DNA of 64,000 bases from Marinibacterium sp. (GTDB lineage: Bacteria > Pseudomonadota > Alphaproteobacteria > Rhodobacterales > Rhodobacteraceae). Below, piece by piece: positions 44,662 through 52,982 of this stretch (positions are counted from its first letter, which is position 1; each line of letters begins with the position of its first letter). The notes beneath the pieces were generated by a model. That model ran no database searches. It was not told the DNA's origin and saw nothing but the letters and a program-made list of their open reading frames with translations. Where the stretch lies: assembly GCA_017643305.1 (NCBI GenBank), contig JAEPNQ010000001.1, positions 1-64,000 of the forward strand, written 5' to 3'. The translations under genes and the position numbers were made by a program.

Positions 44662-44764
44662 TGTGCGTTCCCCCATGTCGGTCCCGTTTGACTGACGGTG
44701 AAATTTGAAGTTAGTCTCCTGCATATGTCAACCGGGTGGATCCGACCCGGCCAGAGGATTCGTC

Positions 44765-47128
44765 ATGAACGAGCAATTGCCAGTCAAAGCCACTGATCCG
44801 TCGTCTGACACGATCACCAAGAATGTCGTCTGCACGTCTTGTGATGGGTTCTGCCCGGTTGCGGCCAAGGTTCAGGACGGGCGGGTCGTGAAGGTCACGA
44901 CGCGCGATCATCCTTTCTTCAAGGACGTGATCTGCATGAAGGGCGCCTATGCGCCGAAGGCGTTCGCCCACCCCGACCGTCTGTTGTACCCGCTAAAGAG
45001 GGTGGGCGAGCGTGGCGGCAACGACTGGCAGCGCGTAACCTGGGACCAGGCGATCGACGAGATCGCCGAAAAGCTGCAAAAGGTCGTCGCCGAAAATGGA
45101 CCGGAGGCCCTGGCTGTGGCGGGGTCCAACGCCAACACCGGCACGGACAATGGCCTGACGCGGCGCTTCATGAACGTGCTGGGCAGTCCCAACTGGATCG
45201 GCGGGGTGGCCTATTGCATGGGCAACACGGCGGCGGTGAACCGGATGGCTTATGGATGGTATCCGCGCGCGGACGTGATCAATTCACAGTGCATCGTTTT
45301 GTTCGGCCATGACCCACGGCGCCATTCCTGGACGCTGGAGTATAAATCCATCCGAACGGCTCAAGCCAAAGGAGCCAAGCTGATCACGCTGGACCCCCGC
45401 CGGTCGGAAAACGCCGAGGCCTCAGACATCTGGCTGCCGCTGCGCGCTGGCACCGATGCCGCAATGATGCTGGGCTGGATGAACGTGATCATCGAAGAAA
45501 GGCTTTACGACCACGACTTCGTGCGTGACTGGTGCCACGGGTTCGAGGCATTCGCCGAACGCATCCGCAAATACCCGGTGGAACGGGTGGCTGCGATCAC
45601 CGGTTGCGAGCCCGGGCAGATCCGCGCCGCCGCCCGGATGTACGCCGCCGCCGATGCGGCTACTATCCCGTGGAGCCCGATCACCGACCAACAGGTGTCG
45701 TCGACCTCGGCGATCCGCATGCAGTGCTATCTGCGCGCGCTGTGCGGCAATATCGACAAGAAGGGCGGCGAGCTTTTTATTGGATTCGACAGTCAGGTGC
45801 TCAGCGACACAGAGGTCGAGCGCCACGACCTTCTGACGGCGGAACAGAAGGCTAAGCAACTGGGCGCCGACCAGCACCCCGTCTTCACCTATCGCGGCAT
45901 GGCACCGCTGGGCGAGGCCACGAAACGGGTCTGGGGCCACGAATTTGCCAACCTGGTCGGCGGTTGTTACATGGCGAACCCCAAGAACGTCTTTCGGGCG
46001 ATGGCCGAGGGCGACCCTTACCCGGTCAAGGCCTTTATTGCGCTGGCCAACAACACACTGATGTCGTTTGCGAACACGCACCGGATCCACCAGGCGCTGA
46101 TGAACCAGGATCTGATCGTCGCGTTCGAGCACATGATGACGCCAACGGCGCAGATCTCGGACTATATCCTTCCGGGTGATAGCTGGCTGGAACGCGCGCA
46201 GATGATGGCGGGTGTCTCGGACCAGGCGATGGAGCCGCCCGGCGAATGCCGCGATGTCGGACATTTCTGGCTGGAACTGGCGCGGCGCATGGGGATGGAG
46301 GAACATTTCCCGTGGGCCGACACCCGAGAAGTGCACGACTGGAGGTTGGCGGCATCCTGCAAGACCTGGGACGACGTGGTTGCCGACGGCCGCTTGCCGC
46401 GCGACAGGCGCGAGGAGAAGAAATACATGCAGACCGGCTTTGCCACGCCGACCGGGAAGGTGGAACTGGAGAGCACCGTGCTGGCGGATCTCGGCTTTGA
46501 CCCGTTGCCCTATTACCGCGATGGCGCGGCAACGTCGGCCGAGTACCCTCTAATGTGCTTCATCGGCCTTCCGGACGACGAGTACTACCGTACGGGCCAC
46601 CGCTATATCCACGAGTTGCGGGTCAGGGCACAGGACCCGATGCTGTTCCTGGCGCCAGAGGATGCCGAGGCCCTAGGTCTGGCCGATGGAGACTGGGCCG
46701 AGGCCGCCAACCCGACCGGCGCCATGAAGGGCCGGGTCTATGTACGCACTTCAATGCCCATCGGGTTGGTGCGGGTCCCGCACGGCTGGTGGAAACCGGA
46801 GTCGGGCCGGGGCGCGAAGATGCTGTCGGGTATGTGGGATTTTGCCGACGCGCAGATGACGCCCGACGACGACCCGGACCTGATCGATCTGGAACAGGGC
46901 ATCCCACACCTCAAAGGCGTGCCTTGCCGTGTCCGCAAGCTGGACAAGGCCGAGGTCGCGCGGCTGGAAGAGATCTATGGTCCCACCGACGACTTGCCGC
47001 GCGGTCCGGAAGGCAAGGTCCTGCGTTCAGACGCCAAGACGGTTGATTTCATGGTCGACGAGAGTTTCACAACGGATGTCGAGTTCCAGGCAGTGGAACT
47101 GAGCTTGTGGGGCAAGAGCACGCTGTAG
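44765..47128 (+). CDS. Molybdopterin-dependent oxidoreductase, DMSO reductase family
   Basis: Large catalytic subunit of 787 residues with bis-molybdopterin. The [4Fe-4S] cluster ligands are Cys23, Cys26, Cys30 and Cys57 (C-T-S-C-D-G-F-C and I-C-M-K-G). Later regions include the pterin-binding G-P-E-A-L-A-V near 113, D-P-R-R-S near 220 and the C-terminal domain A-E-A-L-G-L-A-D-G-D near 636. There is no Tat signal, so it acts in the cytoplasm. I start at ATG 44765 behind AGAGGA. No electron-transfer subunit gene is beside it, and it stands among broken genes, so its partner and substrate are unknown. It appears intact. Confidence 0.9.
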   Translation: MNEQLPVKATDPSSDTITKNVVCTSCDGFCPVAAKVQDGRVVKVTTRDHPFFKDVICMKGAYAPKAFAHPDRLLYPLKRVGERGGNDWQRVTWDQAIDEIAEKLQKVVAENGPEALAVAGSNANTGTDNGLTRRFMNVLGSPNWIGGVAYCMGNTAAVNRMAYGWYPRADVINSQCIVLFGHDPRRHSWTLEYKSIRTAQAKGAKLITLDPRRSENAEASDIWLPLRAGTDAAMMLGWMNVIIEERLYDHDFVRDWCHGFEAFAERIRKYPVERVAAITGCEPGQIRAAARMYAAADAATIPWSPITDQQVSSTSAIRMQCYLRALCGNIDKKGGELFIGFDSQVLSDTEVERHDLLTAEQKAKQLGADQHPVFTYRGMAPLGEATKRVWGHEFANLVGGCYMANPKNVFRAMAEGDPYPVKAFIALANNTLMSFANTHRIHQALMNQDLIVAFEHMMTPTAQISDYILPGDSWLERAQMMAGVSDQAMEPPGECRDVGHFWLELARRMGMEEHFPWADTREVHDWRLAASCKTWDDVVADGRLPRDRREEKKYMQTGFATPTGKVELESTVLADLGFDPLPYYRDGAATSAEYPLMCFIGLPDDEYYRTGHRYIHELRVRAQDPMLFLAPEDAEALGLADGDWAEAANPTGAMKGRVYVRTSMPIGLVRVPHGWWKPESGRGAKMLSGMWDFADAQMTPDDDPDLIDLEQGIPHLKGVPCRVRKLDKAEVARLEEIYGPTDDLPRGPEGKVLRSDAKTVDFMVDESFTTDVEFQAVELSLWGKSTL

Positions 47129-47130
47129 GG

Positions 47131-47289
47131 ATGCATGGGATGGCACTGGACGACACGACACTGACCACCCTAGCCGGGCGCATGCTGGCGGACTACGACA
47201 ATGCTACGGCGGTCGGCTGGCTTGATGAACAGCTTTCCGGGCTTGGAAGGCGGCTGGAGGCAGGCGACACGATCCCGACAGGTGCCTAG
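47131..47289 (+). pseudogene. Internally deleted 2-keto-4-pentenoate hydratase-like gene
   Basis: A 52-residue frame starting 2 nt after the oxidoreductase stop. Its first 25 residues (T-L-T-T-L-A-G-R-M-L-A-D-Y-D) look like the N-terminal helix of MhpD-type hydratases; the next part (T-A-V-G-W-L-D-E-Q-L-S, then L-E-A-G-D-T-I-P-T-G) looks like the same family's C-terminal region. About 180 central residues and the last strand are missing. If real as a peptide, it has no catalytic residues. Confidence 0.5.
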
Positions 47290-47370
47290 GGCCCGCCAAT
47301 CCCAATGGACGGGCGCGCGCGGGTGGATGTGACCTCTTCCGGGTTCGGGGATTTATCCGCGACGTTTACC

Positions 47371-47400
47371 TAACGCCGCGAATATGACGTCGCGGCGTTA
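47371..47400. terminator. Bidirectional terminator overlapping a stop codon
   Basis: TAACGCCGCGA at 47371-47381 pairs perfectly with TCGCGGCGTTA at 47390-47400 around an 8-nt loop. The TAA stop of the minus-strand enoyl-CoA hydratase is inside the right arm. It lies between convergent genes. Confidence 0.7.
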
Positions 47401-48213
47401 CTTCCCTCGGAACACCGGCCTGCGCTTTTCGATGAAGGCGCGCACTGCTTCCTTATGGTCATCGGTCTGAGCGACGCGCACTAAGCGGTCGGCCTCCCAG
47501 TCGAGACAGGTCTTGAAGTCGGTCTGCATGGCCCGATTGATGTTCTGCTTCATGTAACGGATGGCAAGCGGTGGGCCGTCTGCGATCTGGGCTGACAGTT
47601 CGGCGGTCCGCGCGGGAAGCTCCTCGTCAGGGACGACTTCGTTCAGCAGCCCTAGTGTTAGAGCCTCTTCTGCGTGGACGTGGCGGCCGGTGAAATAGAT
47701 CTCCTTGGCCTTGGCCGGCCCGACGATCTGGGTGAGCTGCCACGAACCTCCGTAATCCCCGGAAAGCCCGATCGCCCCGAACCCCGGCGCAAAGAAGGCA
47801 CTGGTTCCGCCGATGCGCACATCGCAGGCCAGCGCAATCGACATGCCCGCGCCCGCGGCCGCGCCCGGCAGCGCGGCAATGGTCGGTTTGGGCAGCTCGT
47901 GCAGGCGCAGCGTCAGGGTCTGTTGGCGATGTTGCAGGGCGCGGATATTATCGTCCAGCGAACGGTCGTCCGGCGCACCACCGTCCATGCCCTTGACGTC
48001 ACCACCAGCGCAGAACGCCTTTCCGGCGCCGGTCAGCACGATGACACGAACCTCCGGGTCGGCCTCCAGCAACAACAGCACCTCGCGCAGCGCCGGGGTC
48101 ACGATGTCGCCCAGCGCGTTGCGCTTTTCCGGCCGGTTGAAGGTCAGCGTGGCGACATGGCCATCGACCTGGCATAAAAGCTGATCCGTGCCTGTGTCGA
48201 CCGCCCGGACCAT
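47398..48213 (-). CDS. Enoyl-CoA hydratase/isomerase family protein
   Basis: Crotonase-fold protein of 271 residues. The oxyanion-hole segments are F-C-A-G-G-D-V-K-G-M near 67-76 and A-L-P-G-A-A-A-G-A-G near 112-121; R-P-E-K-R-N-A-L is at the N-terminus. One catalytic Glu of classical hydratases (G-G-G-x-E) is replaced near G-A-G-M-S, so it may be an isomerase or hydrolase. The ATG at 48213 shares one base with the stop of the broken GST gene upstream (TGATG), showing they were once an operon. Confidence 0.9.
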   Translation of the reverse strand: MVRAVDTGTDQLLCQVDGHVATLTFNRPEKRNALGDIVTPALREVLLLLEADPEVRVIVLTGAGKAFCAGGDVKGMDGGAPDDRSLDDNIRALQHRQQTLTLRLHELPKPTIAALPGAAAGAGMSIALACDVRIGGTSAFFAPGFGAIGLSGDYGGSWQLTQIVGPAKAKEIYFTGRHVHAEEALTLGLLNEVVPDEELPARTAELSAQIADGPPLAIRYMKQNINRAMQTDFKTCLDWEADRLVRVAQTDDHKEAVRAFIEKRRPVFRGK

Positions 48214-48815
48214 CAAGCCGCCTCGGCTGCGATGAACGGAGGCCGCGCCTCCAGCCGATCAGCATAGGCCGAAAGGTTCAGGCACTTGCCAAAATCGGCG
48301 CCCAGCCGGTGGGACATGATCACCGCATGGCCGGTGATGGTATCAGCGACCGTGAAGTCGCCTGAGATGAATTCGCGGTCCTCCATGTGTGCCTCGGCAG
48401 CGCCCAGCACGCTGTTCAACAGCTTCAATCCCCGCGCCGCCATTTCCCGGTTGCGTCGGTCGGGTGACAGCAGGATCGTCTCGACGACGTAGTTGTCCAT
48501 GAGCGGCATGATCACACTCTCGGAATAGTACAGCCATTGCAGGTACATGGCGATATTCGGGGCATCTGGGCCGGGGGTCAAGTGCGGCGCGTACTTCACG
48601 CCCAGATACCGCGCGATTGCCGTACTCTCGGAAATCGTCGTGTCGCCACCGACCACCGTCGGCACCCGGCCTTTCGGGTTGATCTGCGTTTACTCGGGCG
48701 CGCGCAATTCCTTCTGGCCGAAGGTGAAGCGTTTCAGCTCTTACGGTTGCCCGATCTCCTTCTACAGCCATACCATGCGCACCGTCCGCGAGTTCTGTGC
48801 GAAATAGGCCCTCAT
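48213..48815 (-). pseudogene. Glutathione S-transferase gene with three in-frame stop codons
   Basis: A full-length GST of 200 codons is readable without any frameshift from ATG 48815 to TGA 48213, but codons 18 (TAG, 48764-48762), 25 (TAA, 48743-48741) and 42 (TAA, 48692-48690) are stops. Flanking sequence V-R-M-V-W-L, E-L-K-R-F-T-F-G-Q-K-E-L and T-Q-I-N-P-K-G-R-V-P-T is well conserved, as are S-E-S-T-A-I-A-R-Y-L and the helical C-domain. The second and third stops stand where relatives usually have Tyr, one base from TAC/TAT. From an internal start the C-terminal 150 residues could still be made, without the glutathione-binding N-terminus. Confidence 0.85.
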
Positions 48816-48916
48816 GTTTCAGTCCTTTTCAGGTTTGACCGGCCCGGCGGCCAGCGTTGACAGAACCTAGCTTCAATTTTACAAGACTGAGGGTTCGTAA
48901 TCCGAAGCGAGAATCC

Positions 48917-49174
48917 ATGGGCCGAGCCGCGCTGTCGTCACAAACCTGCACCATCGCCAGTGCCGCGGCACTGGCGGGCGACGAATGGGCCATCATAATC
49001 CTGCGCGAAATATTCCTGGGCACTCGCCGGTTCGACAATTTCCTCCGCCAGACCGTTATGTCCTCGCACTTGCTCTCTCAGCGACTGAATACGCTCGAGA
49101 CCTCTAACTGGTCCCGCTCGCGGGTAATGGGCCGGCTTGGCTCCCGCAATAAAAGGACAAAGAAAGATGGATAA
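48917..49174 (+). pseudogene. Truncated HxlR-family transcriptional regulator
   Basis: About 62 residues of the winged helix remain: C-T-I-A-S-A-A-A-L-A-G-D-E-W-A-I-I-I-L-R, E-I-F-L-G-T-R-R-F-D-N-F and S-H-L-L-S-Q-R-L-N-T-L-E. After that the frame reads unrelated residues and stops; the wing and dimerisation helix of HxlR proteins are missing. It probably regulated the divergent GST/hydratase operon or the SDR downstream. Confidence 0.7.
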
Positions 49175-49946
49175 GGTCTGCCTCGTCGTCGGCGCCGGCG
49201 CGGGAATTGGCGGGACTGTTGGTGCCCGCTTTGCAACGGGCGGATATCACGCGGTCCTATGCCGCCGATCCGATGCAAAGGGACTGAAACGGCTGGTCAG
49301 CGACATCGAGGCCGCGGGCGGCAAAGCTACCGGCCGGCTGCTGAACATAGTCGAGCCTGAAACCATCGAAAGCCTGATTGCCGAGGTCGAGCAAGACGTC
49401 GGCCCGATCCACACGCTGGTCTTCAACATTGGAGCGCAGGTCGGTGACCGGGCGCTGTCCGAGACCAGCCACAAGGTCTTCGAGCGCAGCTGGCGCATGG
49501 CGACATTCGGCCTGTTCCGCGCGGCACAGGTGGTGTGCCCGTTAATGTCGGGCCGGGGCAGTGGCACTATCCTGGTCACTGCCTCGACCGCAGCGATGCG
49601 TGGCAACCCGGGTCAGCACGCCCACGCGTCTGCGATGGCAGCGCGCCGGATGCTCTGCCAATCCCTGAATGCGGAATTCGCCTCTCAGGGCGTTCACATC
49701 GCTCACATCGTGGTTGACGGCACCGTGGACGCACCGGACACCCTTGGTAAGATGCTAGGTCCCGAGAGGTTCGCCGAACTACGTGCGACAAAGGGCGCAG
49801 AGGACGGCCTGATCCTGCCAGAGCAGGTGGCCGAGACATACTGGCACGTTGCGCACCAGCACCGCTCGGCTTGGACGCACGAACTAGATCTGCGGGCTTG
49901 GTCGGATCAGGCGTGGTGGAATCATCAGACGGCGACGCGGATCTGA
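49167..49946 (+). CDS. Short-chain dehydrogenase/reductase-like protein
   Basis: Soluble 259-residue Rossmann-fold protein. Cofactor loop is G-A-G-A-G-I-G near residues 9-15 and N-I-G-A replaces the usual N-N-A-G near 88. The catalytic Ser is in T-A-S-T-A near 138, but the Tyr-x-x-x-Lys is not seen; the equivalent region reads A-H-A-S-A-M-A-A, so classical SDR chemistry is doubtful. The C-terminal half contains a W-T-H-E-L-D-L-R motif seen in a subgroup of such proteins. The ATG at 49167 follows AAAAGGA. Confidence 0.82.
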   Translation: MDKVCLVVGAGAGIGGTVGARFATGGYHAVLCRRSDAKGLKRLVSDIEAAGGKATGRLLNIVEPETIESLIAEVEQDVGPIHTLVFNIGAQVGDRALSETSHKVFERSWRMATFGLFRAAQVVCPLMSGRGSGTILVTASTAAMRGNPGQHAHASAMAARRMLCQSLNAEFASQGVHIAHIVVDGTVDAPDTLGKMLGPERFAELRATKGAEDGLILPEQVAETYWHVAHQHRSAWTHELDLRAWSDQAWWNHQTATRI

Positions 49947-50018
49947 AGGTCCTATTTAGGTCTGTGGATGCCATCACTGTGACATCTCCCGGATCCCAGC
50001 TGATGGAGACACAACCAA

Positions 50019-51233
50019 GTGCAAGAAAGGCTTGAAAGCCGCCACGCCAACCCAAGAGTCGGCCGTTTCGGTATCCTGGTTTTTGCAACGCTGGTGGTAT
50101 GCACGGCGTTCGGAGAGGCAGCGACCGGCCTGATCGTCCCCGCAATGCCGATGCTGGGCGAGATCTTCCAGACGTCACCGCGAAAGATTCAGCTGGTCCT
50201 TGTGGCGTTCGCGGTCACGCTTGCAGTCGGGCAGCTTTTCTTTGGCCCGTTCTCGGACCGCCGGGGCCGCCGGACCGCCCTGATGATCGGCGCCATCCTT
50301 GTGATCGTCGGCTGCGTCTCATCTGCCATGGCAGACAGCATTTGGCTCATCGTTCTGGGCCGGGCCGTCCAGGGATTGGGCGCTGCCGCCGGTTATGTTG
50401 TGGCCCGAGCGATGGTGAGGGATATTTATGGCGCCGAGGGCGCGCCAAAAGCCATGGCCATCCTGTTCGCCTTTATGGCTGCGTCCATCTTGGCGGCCCC
50501 GCTTGTCGGGGGTACATTGATCGAGCTGGCCAGTTGGCGGGCGGGTTTCCTGTTTGCGGCAGTCGTTGGGTCGCTGTGGCTGGCATCGGCTATCATTATC
50601 ATGCCAGAGACGCTGACCAAGGCGCCAGCGGCGGAACATCAGGCGGCACATATCGTTTATCTGGGACTGTTTCGGCACAAGGGCTTCCTCACCTTTATGC
50701 TCTCACACTCCTTGGCCTATGCTGGTCTCTACGGCTTTGTAGCCGGTGCGCCCTATTTTTTCATCAACAGCCTAGGGCTGGGCCCGGCCAGCTATGGCGT
50801 GATTGCAGCTATCGCGATGTCGGGCTTTCTCGCTGGATCTATTATGGCCCGGCTCGCCATTCCGCGCTGGGGGATGCATCGCGTCATCCTAATCAGCCTG
50901 ACCATCATGCTGGGGGCACCCGCAGTTCTGGTCTTGCTGGGCCTGGTAGGATGGTTGCCAATGGCGATTATCGTGGTGATGCAGTTCGTCATCTGGTTCG
51001 GTGGCGGGTTCCTTGCGCCTAACACTGCGGCGGGTGTGATGATGTCTCATCCCAAAGGCGCGGGCGCGGCGGCGGCGGTGTTGGGCTGCGTCCAGATGTG
51101 TGCGGCCGCAGCGGTCTCGCTGTTGCAGGGACTTATCTACGATGGCAGCGTCTTCCCGATGATCGGGACGCAGCTTGTCCTTGGGCTGGTTACCTGGCTG
51201 ATCTGGCAACGGCTGAAACGCCATACGTTGTAA
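50019..51233 (+). CDS. MFS drug-efflux transporter, Bcr/CflA family
   Basis: Twelve-segment inner-membrane transporter of 404 residues. The loop after segment two has G-P-F-S-D-R-R-G-R-R near 69-78 (motif A) and the fifth segment has L-V-G-G-T-L-I-E-L-A-S-W-R (motif C, antiporter type), both typical of Bcr/CflA multidrug exporters driven by protons. The start is GTG at 50019 with GGAG 11 nt before. It ends 42 nt from the tRNA-Ser gene. Confidence 0.9.
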   Translation: MQERLESRHANPRVGRFGILVFATLVVCTAFGEAATGLIVPAMPMLGEIFQTSPRKIQLVLVAFAVTLAVGQLFFGPFSDRRGRRTALMIGAILVIVGCVSSAMADSIWLIVLGRAVQGLGAAAGYVVARAMVRDIYGAEGAPKAMAILFAFMAASILAAPLVGGTLIELASWRAGFLFAAVVGSLWLASAIIIMPETLTKAPAAEHQAAHIVYLGLFRHKGFLTFMLSHSLAYAGLYGFVAGAPYFFINSLGLGPASYGVIAAIAMSGFLAGSIMARLAIPRWGMHRVILISLTIMLGAPAVLVLLGLVGWLPMAIIVVMQFVIWFGGGFLAPNTAAGVMMSHPKGAGAAAAVLGCVQMCAAAAVSLLQGLIYDGSVFPMIGTQLVLGLVTWLIWQRLKRHTL

Positions 51234-51277
51234 AGCAGGACACCGTTGGTCCATGGCAGGTGCGAAGCAGCGTATGG

Positions 51278-51364
51278 CGGAAGCGGTGGGATTCGAACCC
51301 ACGAAACGCTTTCACGTTTGCTGGTTTTCAAGACCAGTGCCTTCAACCGCTCGGCCACGCTTCC
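51278..51364 (-). tRNA. tRNA-Ser (anticodon UGA)
   Basis: The minus strand folds as a class II tRNA: acceptor GGAAGCG with CGCTTCC, D-arm GCCGAGCGGTTGAAGGC, anticodon stem CTGGT/ACCAG with loop CTTGAAA (anticodon TGA), a long variable arm AACGTGAAAGCGTT, and T-arm GTGGGTTCGAATCCCAC. CCA is encoded at 51277-51275. All features fit serine UGA. Confidence 0.97.
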
Positions 51365-52070
51365 CTTCTTATCGCAGAAGGGCTTACCGGGCCGGCGGCC
51401 GAGGTTCAACGGAATTGTGACCTTTGCAGCGTCTATTTCGCAGGCGCGATAAGTTGGGCCAGCACGCTGGCGGCAGGTTTCGGACTTTTACGCAGGTCAA
51501 TGCACCAAGGAACAATGGCATACCGCCCTGTCAGAGACAGGTCCGGGATGCGTCAGACAGCACCTCTTCCATTAAAACACTCCGCCCTGGCCGCCGCCGG
51601 GGGTTGGTACATGCTGGTCTTCGCCGCCTGCTGGACGCTGACCTTTATGGGATAGGACCACGCGACCGCCGAACCGTCTGATCCCATGGCCGAACTGCTC
51701 TTGCCGCCTATCCTACTGGCTTTGCCGGCGATCATCGCGATGTATTGTGATTTTCGCCTCCGCATGGAGCAGCCACCGTCTGCCCACATTCCGCTCTTTC
51801 TGACGCTTATCACGGTGGTCATGTCCGTGGGCATTATGATCTTCCCGGTGTTTGACGTTTATCACTCACCGGCAGGGTCAGGCCTGAAAATGCGGCGTGC
51901 GGGGGGAGCAGTTCGGCACAGAGGCGCTCGCTGCCACCAACGGGCTTTGAAAATTCGTTCATACAGGTTATCATCAAGCCAACGACGGTGAAATAACCGC
52001 GCGAGCAGATCCGGAAAACCGGCACAACAGAGCGCCACCAAGGCGCCATGAACGAGGCAAAGGTCAAGGC
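51365..52070. other. Intergenic region with doubtful small membrane frames
   Basis: About 700 bases. Two short plus-strand frames encode hydrophobic peptides: 35 codons from 51548 and a frame from 51686 with two membrane-like stretches (L-L-L-P-P-I-L-L-A-L-P-A and I-P-L-F-L-T-L-I-T-V-V). Neither has a good ribosome site or known relatives, and the second loses coding character after 51890. They may be real small proteins or relics. Confidence 0.35.
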
Positions 52071-52970
52071 ATGTCTAGAATTGTCGGACGCAGTGGGTAT
52101 TCCGCCAAAATGTTTGGTGCTGTTCTAGCGCTGGGAACGCTGGCCGGGTGCGAAGAGGGCACGCAACTGGGCTTCCTGCAGCCTGCCAATTCTTCTTCGA
52201 ACAGCGAAACAACCGCAACCACGAAACTGGTGGAACGTGATGTCGAAGCGCCTGATGTGTTCCAGGTTAACGAAGCGGGTCTTTGGGATGGTCGTCCATC
52301 GCTGGGTGGTATCTGGGTCGCACACCCAGACGTTGGGGAACCTGAACGCGTCATCATCCGCAACAACACCAACGGCAAATTCGTGATCGGCGCCCTGTTC
52401 CGTCGCGAACGAGAAATTCCCGGGCCGCGCCTGCAGGCATCCTCCGATGCCGCTGCCGCTTTGGGCATGCTCGCCGGCGGACCCGTGGAGTTGAACGTCA
52501 CCGCATTGCGCCGCGAAACTGTCGAAGAAACACCGGAACCGGCTCCGATCGAGAAACCGGGCGAGGTGGAAACCGCGAGCCTGCCATCGAGCGACATTTC
52601 CGAAGCCACCCTGGATCCGATTACTGCCGCAGCCGCGGCCATCGAAGCCGCCGGTCCCACGACCGAAGCTAAGCCCGAGCCCAGCCCAAGCGCTGCCGTG
52701 GCCAAAGCAGCGGCCCCTGCCAAATCGCCATCGCCACTGGACAGGCCCTATATCCAAATCGGTATTTTCAGCGTGGAGGCCAACGCCAACCGCACCGCAG
52801 CCCAGATGCGTAACGCGGGCATGCTGCCGACGATTTTCAAGGAAAAGCACGGCGGCAAGTCCTACTGGCGTGTCGTTGCCGGCCCCGCTATGACTAAGAG
52901 CGAACGGTCGGCCCTGCTGAAACAGATCAGGGAGGCTGGATTCTCCGACGCTTACGCCGTCGTCAAGTAA
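52071..52970 (+). CDS. SPOR-domain lipoprotein
   Basis: Envelope protein of 299 residues. A lipobox L-A-G-C at residues 24-27 predicts lipid attachment; a Pro/Ala-rich linker occupies about 150-225; the C-terminal SPOR domain (Y-I-Q-I-G-I-F-S-V, then W-R-V-V-A-G-P) at 225-299 binds denuded peptidoglycan. RlpA-like proteins have the same layout, but the expected double-psi barrel is not clearly seen. It precedes the D-Ala-D-Ala carboxypeptidase gene by 12 nt, consistent with a role in cell-wall remodelling. Confidence 0.9.
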   Translation: MSRIVGRSGYSAKMFGAVLALGTLAGCEEGTQLGFLQPANSSSNSETTATTKLVERDVEAPDVFQVNEAGLWDGRPSLGGIWVAHPDVGEPERVIIRNNTNGKFVIGALFRREREIPGPRLQASSDAAAALGMLAGGPVELNVTALRRETVEETPEPAPIEKPGEVETASLPSSDISEATLDPITAAAAAIEAAGPTTEAKPEPSPSAAVAKAAAPAKSPSPLDRPYIQIGIFSVEANANRTAAQMRNAGMLPTIFKEKHGGKSYWRVVAGPAMTKSERSALLKQIREAGFSDAYAVVK

Positions 52971-52982
52971 CAGGAGACCGGA

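Noticed and set aside
51275-51299. tRNA-Ser 3' end as a proven attachment site
   Set aside because: No second copy of the tRNA end and no integrase were found in the window, so it is kept only as a hypothesis in the findings.
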